Positions 63,553 through 64,000 of a DNA stretch of 64,000 bases are shown one piece after another. This stretch comes from Casuarius casuarius (lineage: Eukaryota; Chordata; Aves; Casuariiformes; Casuariidae), in assembly GCA_003342895.1 (NCBI GenBank), contig PTFA01000112.1, positions 1,620,874-1,684,873 on the forward strand, written 5' to 3'. Each line of letters begins with the position of its first letter. Position 1 is the stretch's first letter. The notes under the pieces are model-generated. The model saw only the letters and a program-made list of their open reading frames with translations. It had not been told where the DNA came from and made no database searches. A program made the translations under genes and the position numbers.

Positions 63553-64000
63553 TAAGACCTCTCAAGGGCTGAAAGGCTTTCTCTGATAGGTTTAGCTTTC
63601 TGTATCATCTGTTGAACCATGCAGTACAGTCACATATGGGTTGAATCTCTAGCCTTCAGCCTCCTTTACCCAACTATGTTATTGCAACAGACAACTCCAT
63701 CTGGCACTTGTAAACTCTTTCGCCACAGGGATCAGTAGCCAATTTGTTTGATAAAGTAAAACACAACACCTTAAAAATGCAGCATTAATTATTTGTTAAC
63801 TCACAGGATTAAACCTGTAGCACAAAAGGCAAAATCCAATAAAAAGCCAATACACACCAGTCTTACTCATACATAAATCTTCTGTTGCCAACTTTTGCAG
63901 TTTCCTCAGTCCAACTAATGCCCATCTTCTGCTGGAGAAAACACCTTCACTTTCTCTGTTCCTTTGCCAGGATGTCAGCATTTTCCTAACGCTACCTGTG

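Larger units (their letters stand above)
61739..64000. other. AT-rich non-coding DNA
   Basis: An A/C-rich tract at 61832-61875, a T-run near 62331-62340 and a short (TTG)n run at about 63522-63540 are the only repeats seen. No gene was recognised up to the window edge. Confidence 0.45.

Noticed and set aside
1..64000. tRNA, snRNA or known microRNA genes
   Set aside because: No A/B-box pair, cloverleaf, Sm-type snRNA core or familiar microRNA seed was recognised on reading both strands; a covariance-model scan would be needed to be sure.

Overview
This window looks like nuclear DNA from a bird, or a close archosaur relative. The main evidence is two pieces of CR1 (chicken repeat 1), a non-LTR retrotransposon: a roughly 1-kb 3' part on the plus strand at about 15.42-16.44 kb, and a roughly 0.2-kb 3' end on the minus strand at about 61.54-61.74 kb. 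The rest is AT-rich and poor in CpG. It carries many poly-A/poly-T tracts, AC-rich low-complexity patches, long G or C runs and short microsatellites. Repeat density is low, which also fits a bird. Two single N positions (27871, 47529) point to a draft assembly. I cannot name the species.

I recognise no complete or partial host protein-coding gene. Apart from the decayed CR1 reverse transcriptase, none of the open frames (about 60-136 codons) resembles a known family, and their lengths are what chance gives in 64 kb of such DNA. The window therefore reads as intergenic DNA or part of a large intron. No tRNA, rRNA, snRNA or known microRNA gene was recognised, and bacterial features such as operons and CRISPR arrays do not apply.

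Layout. 1-8.6 kb: AT-rich, with a possible 24-nt microexon near 2.1 kb and a 33-bp tandem duplication at 7.74 kb. 8.68-9.06 kb: a CpG-rich island-like patch. 13.0-13.44 kb: a second GC/CpG-rich block, possibly an unclassified inserted repeat, followed at 13.54 kb by a long imperfect hairpin. 15.4-16.4 kb: CR1. 17.1 kb: TA/TG microsatellite. 22.7-24.3 kb: two tight pairs of D-box-type (PAR-bZIP) sites. 24-28, 35, 50.5 and 55 kb: repeat-free stretches that resemble conserved non-coding elements. 37.55 kb: a near-ideal joined 3'/5' splice motif of the recursive-splicing type on the plus strand. 33.3 and 54.6 kb: possible minus-strand exons with good splice signals on both sides. 52.7-52.9 kb: a perfect 13-bp hairpin next to three CCAAT boxes. 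61.5 kb: the second CR1.

No clearly new biological system is visible. The items most worth checking are the D-box pairs, the recursive-splice-like site, the hairpins, the CpG-rich patch and the putative conserved elements. All counts were made by eye; no alignment, folding or splice-scoring program was run.
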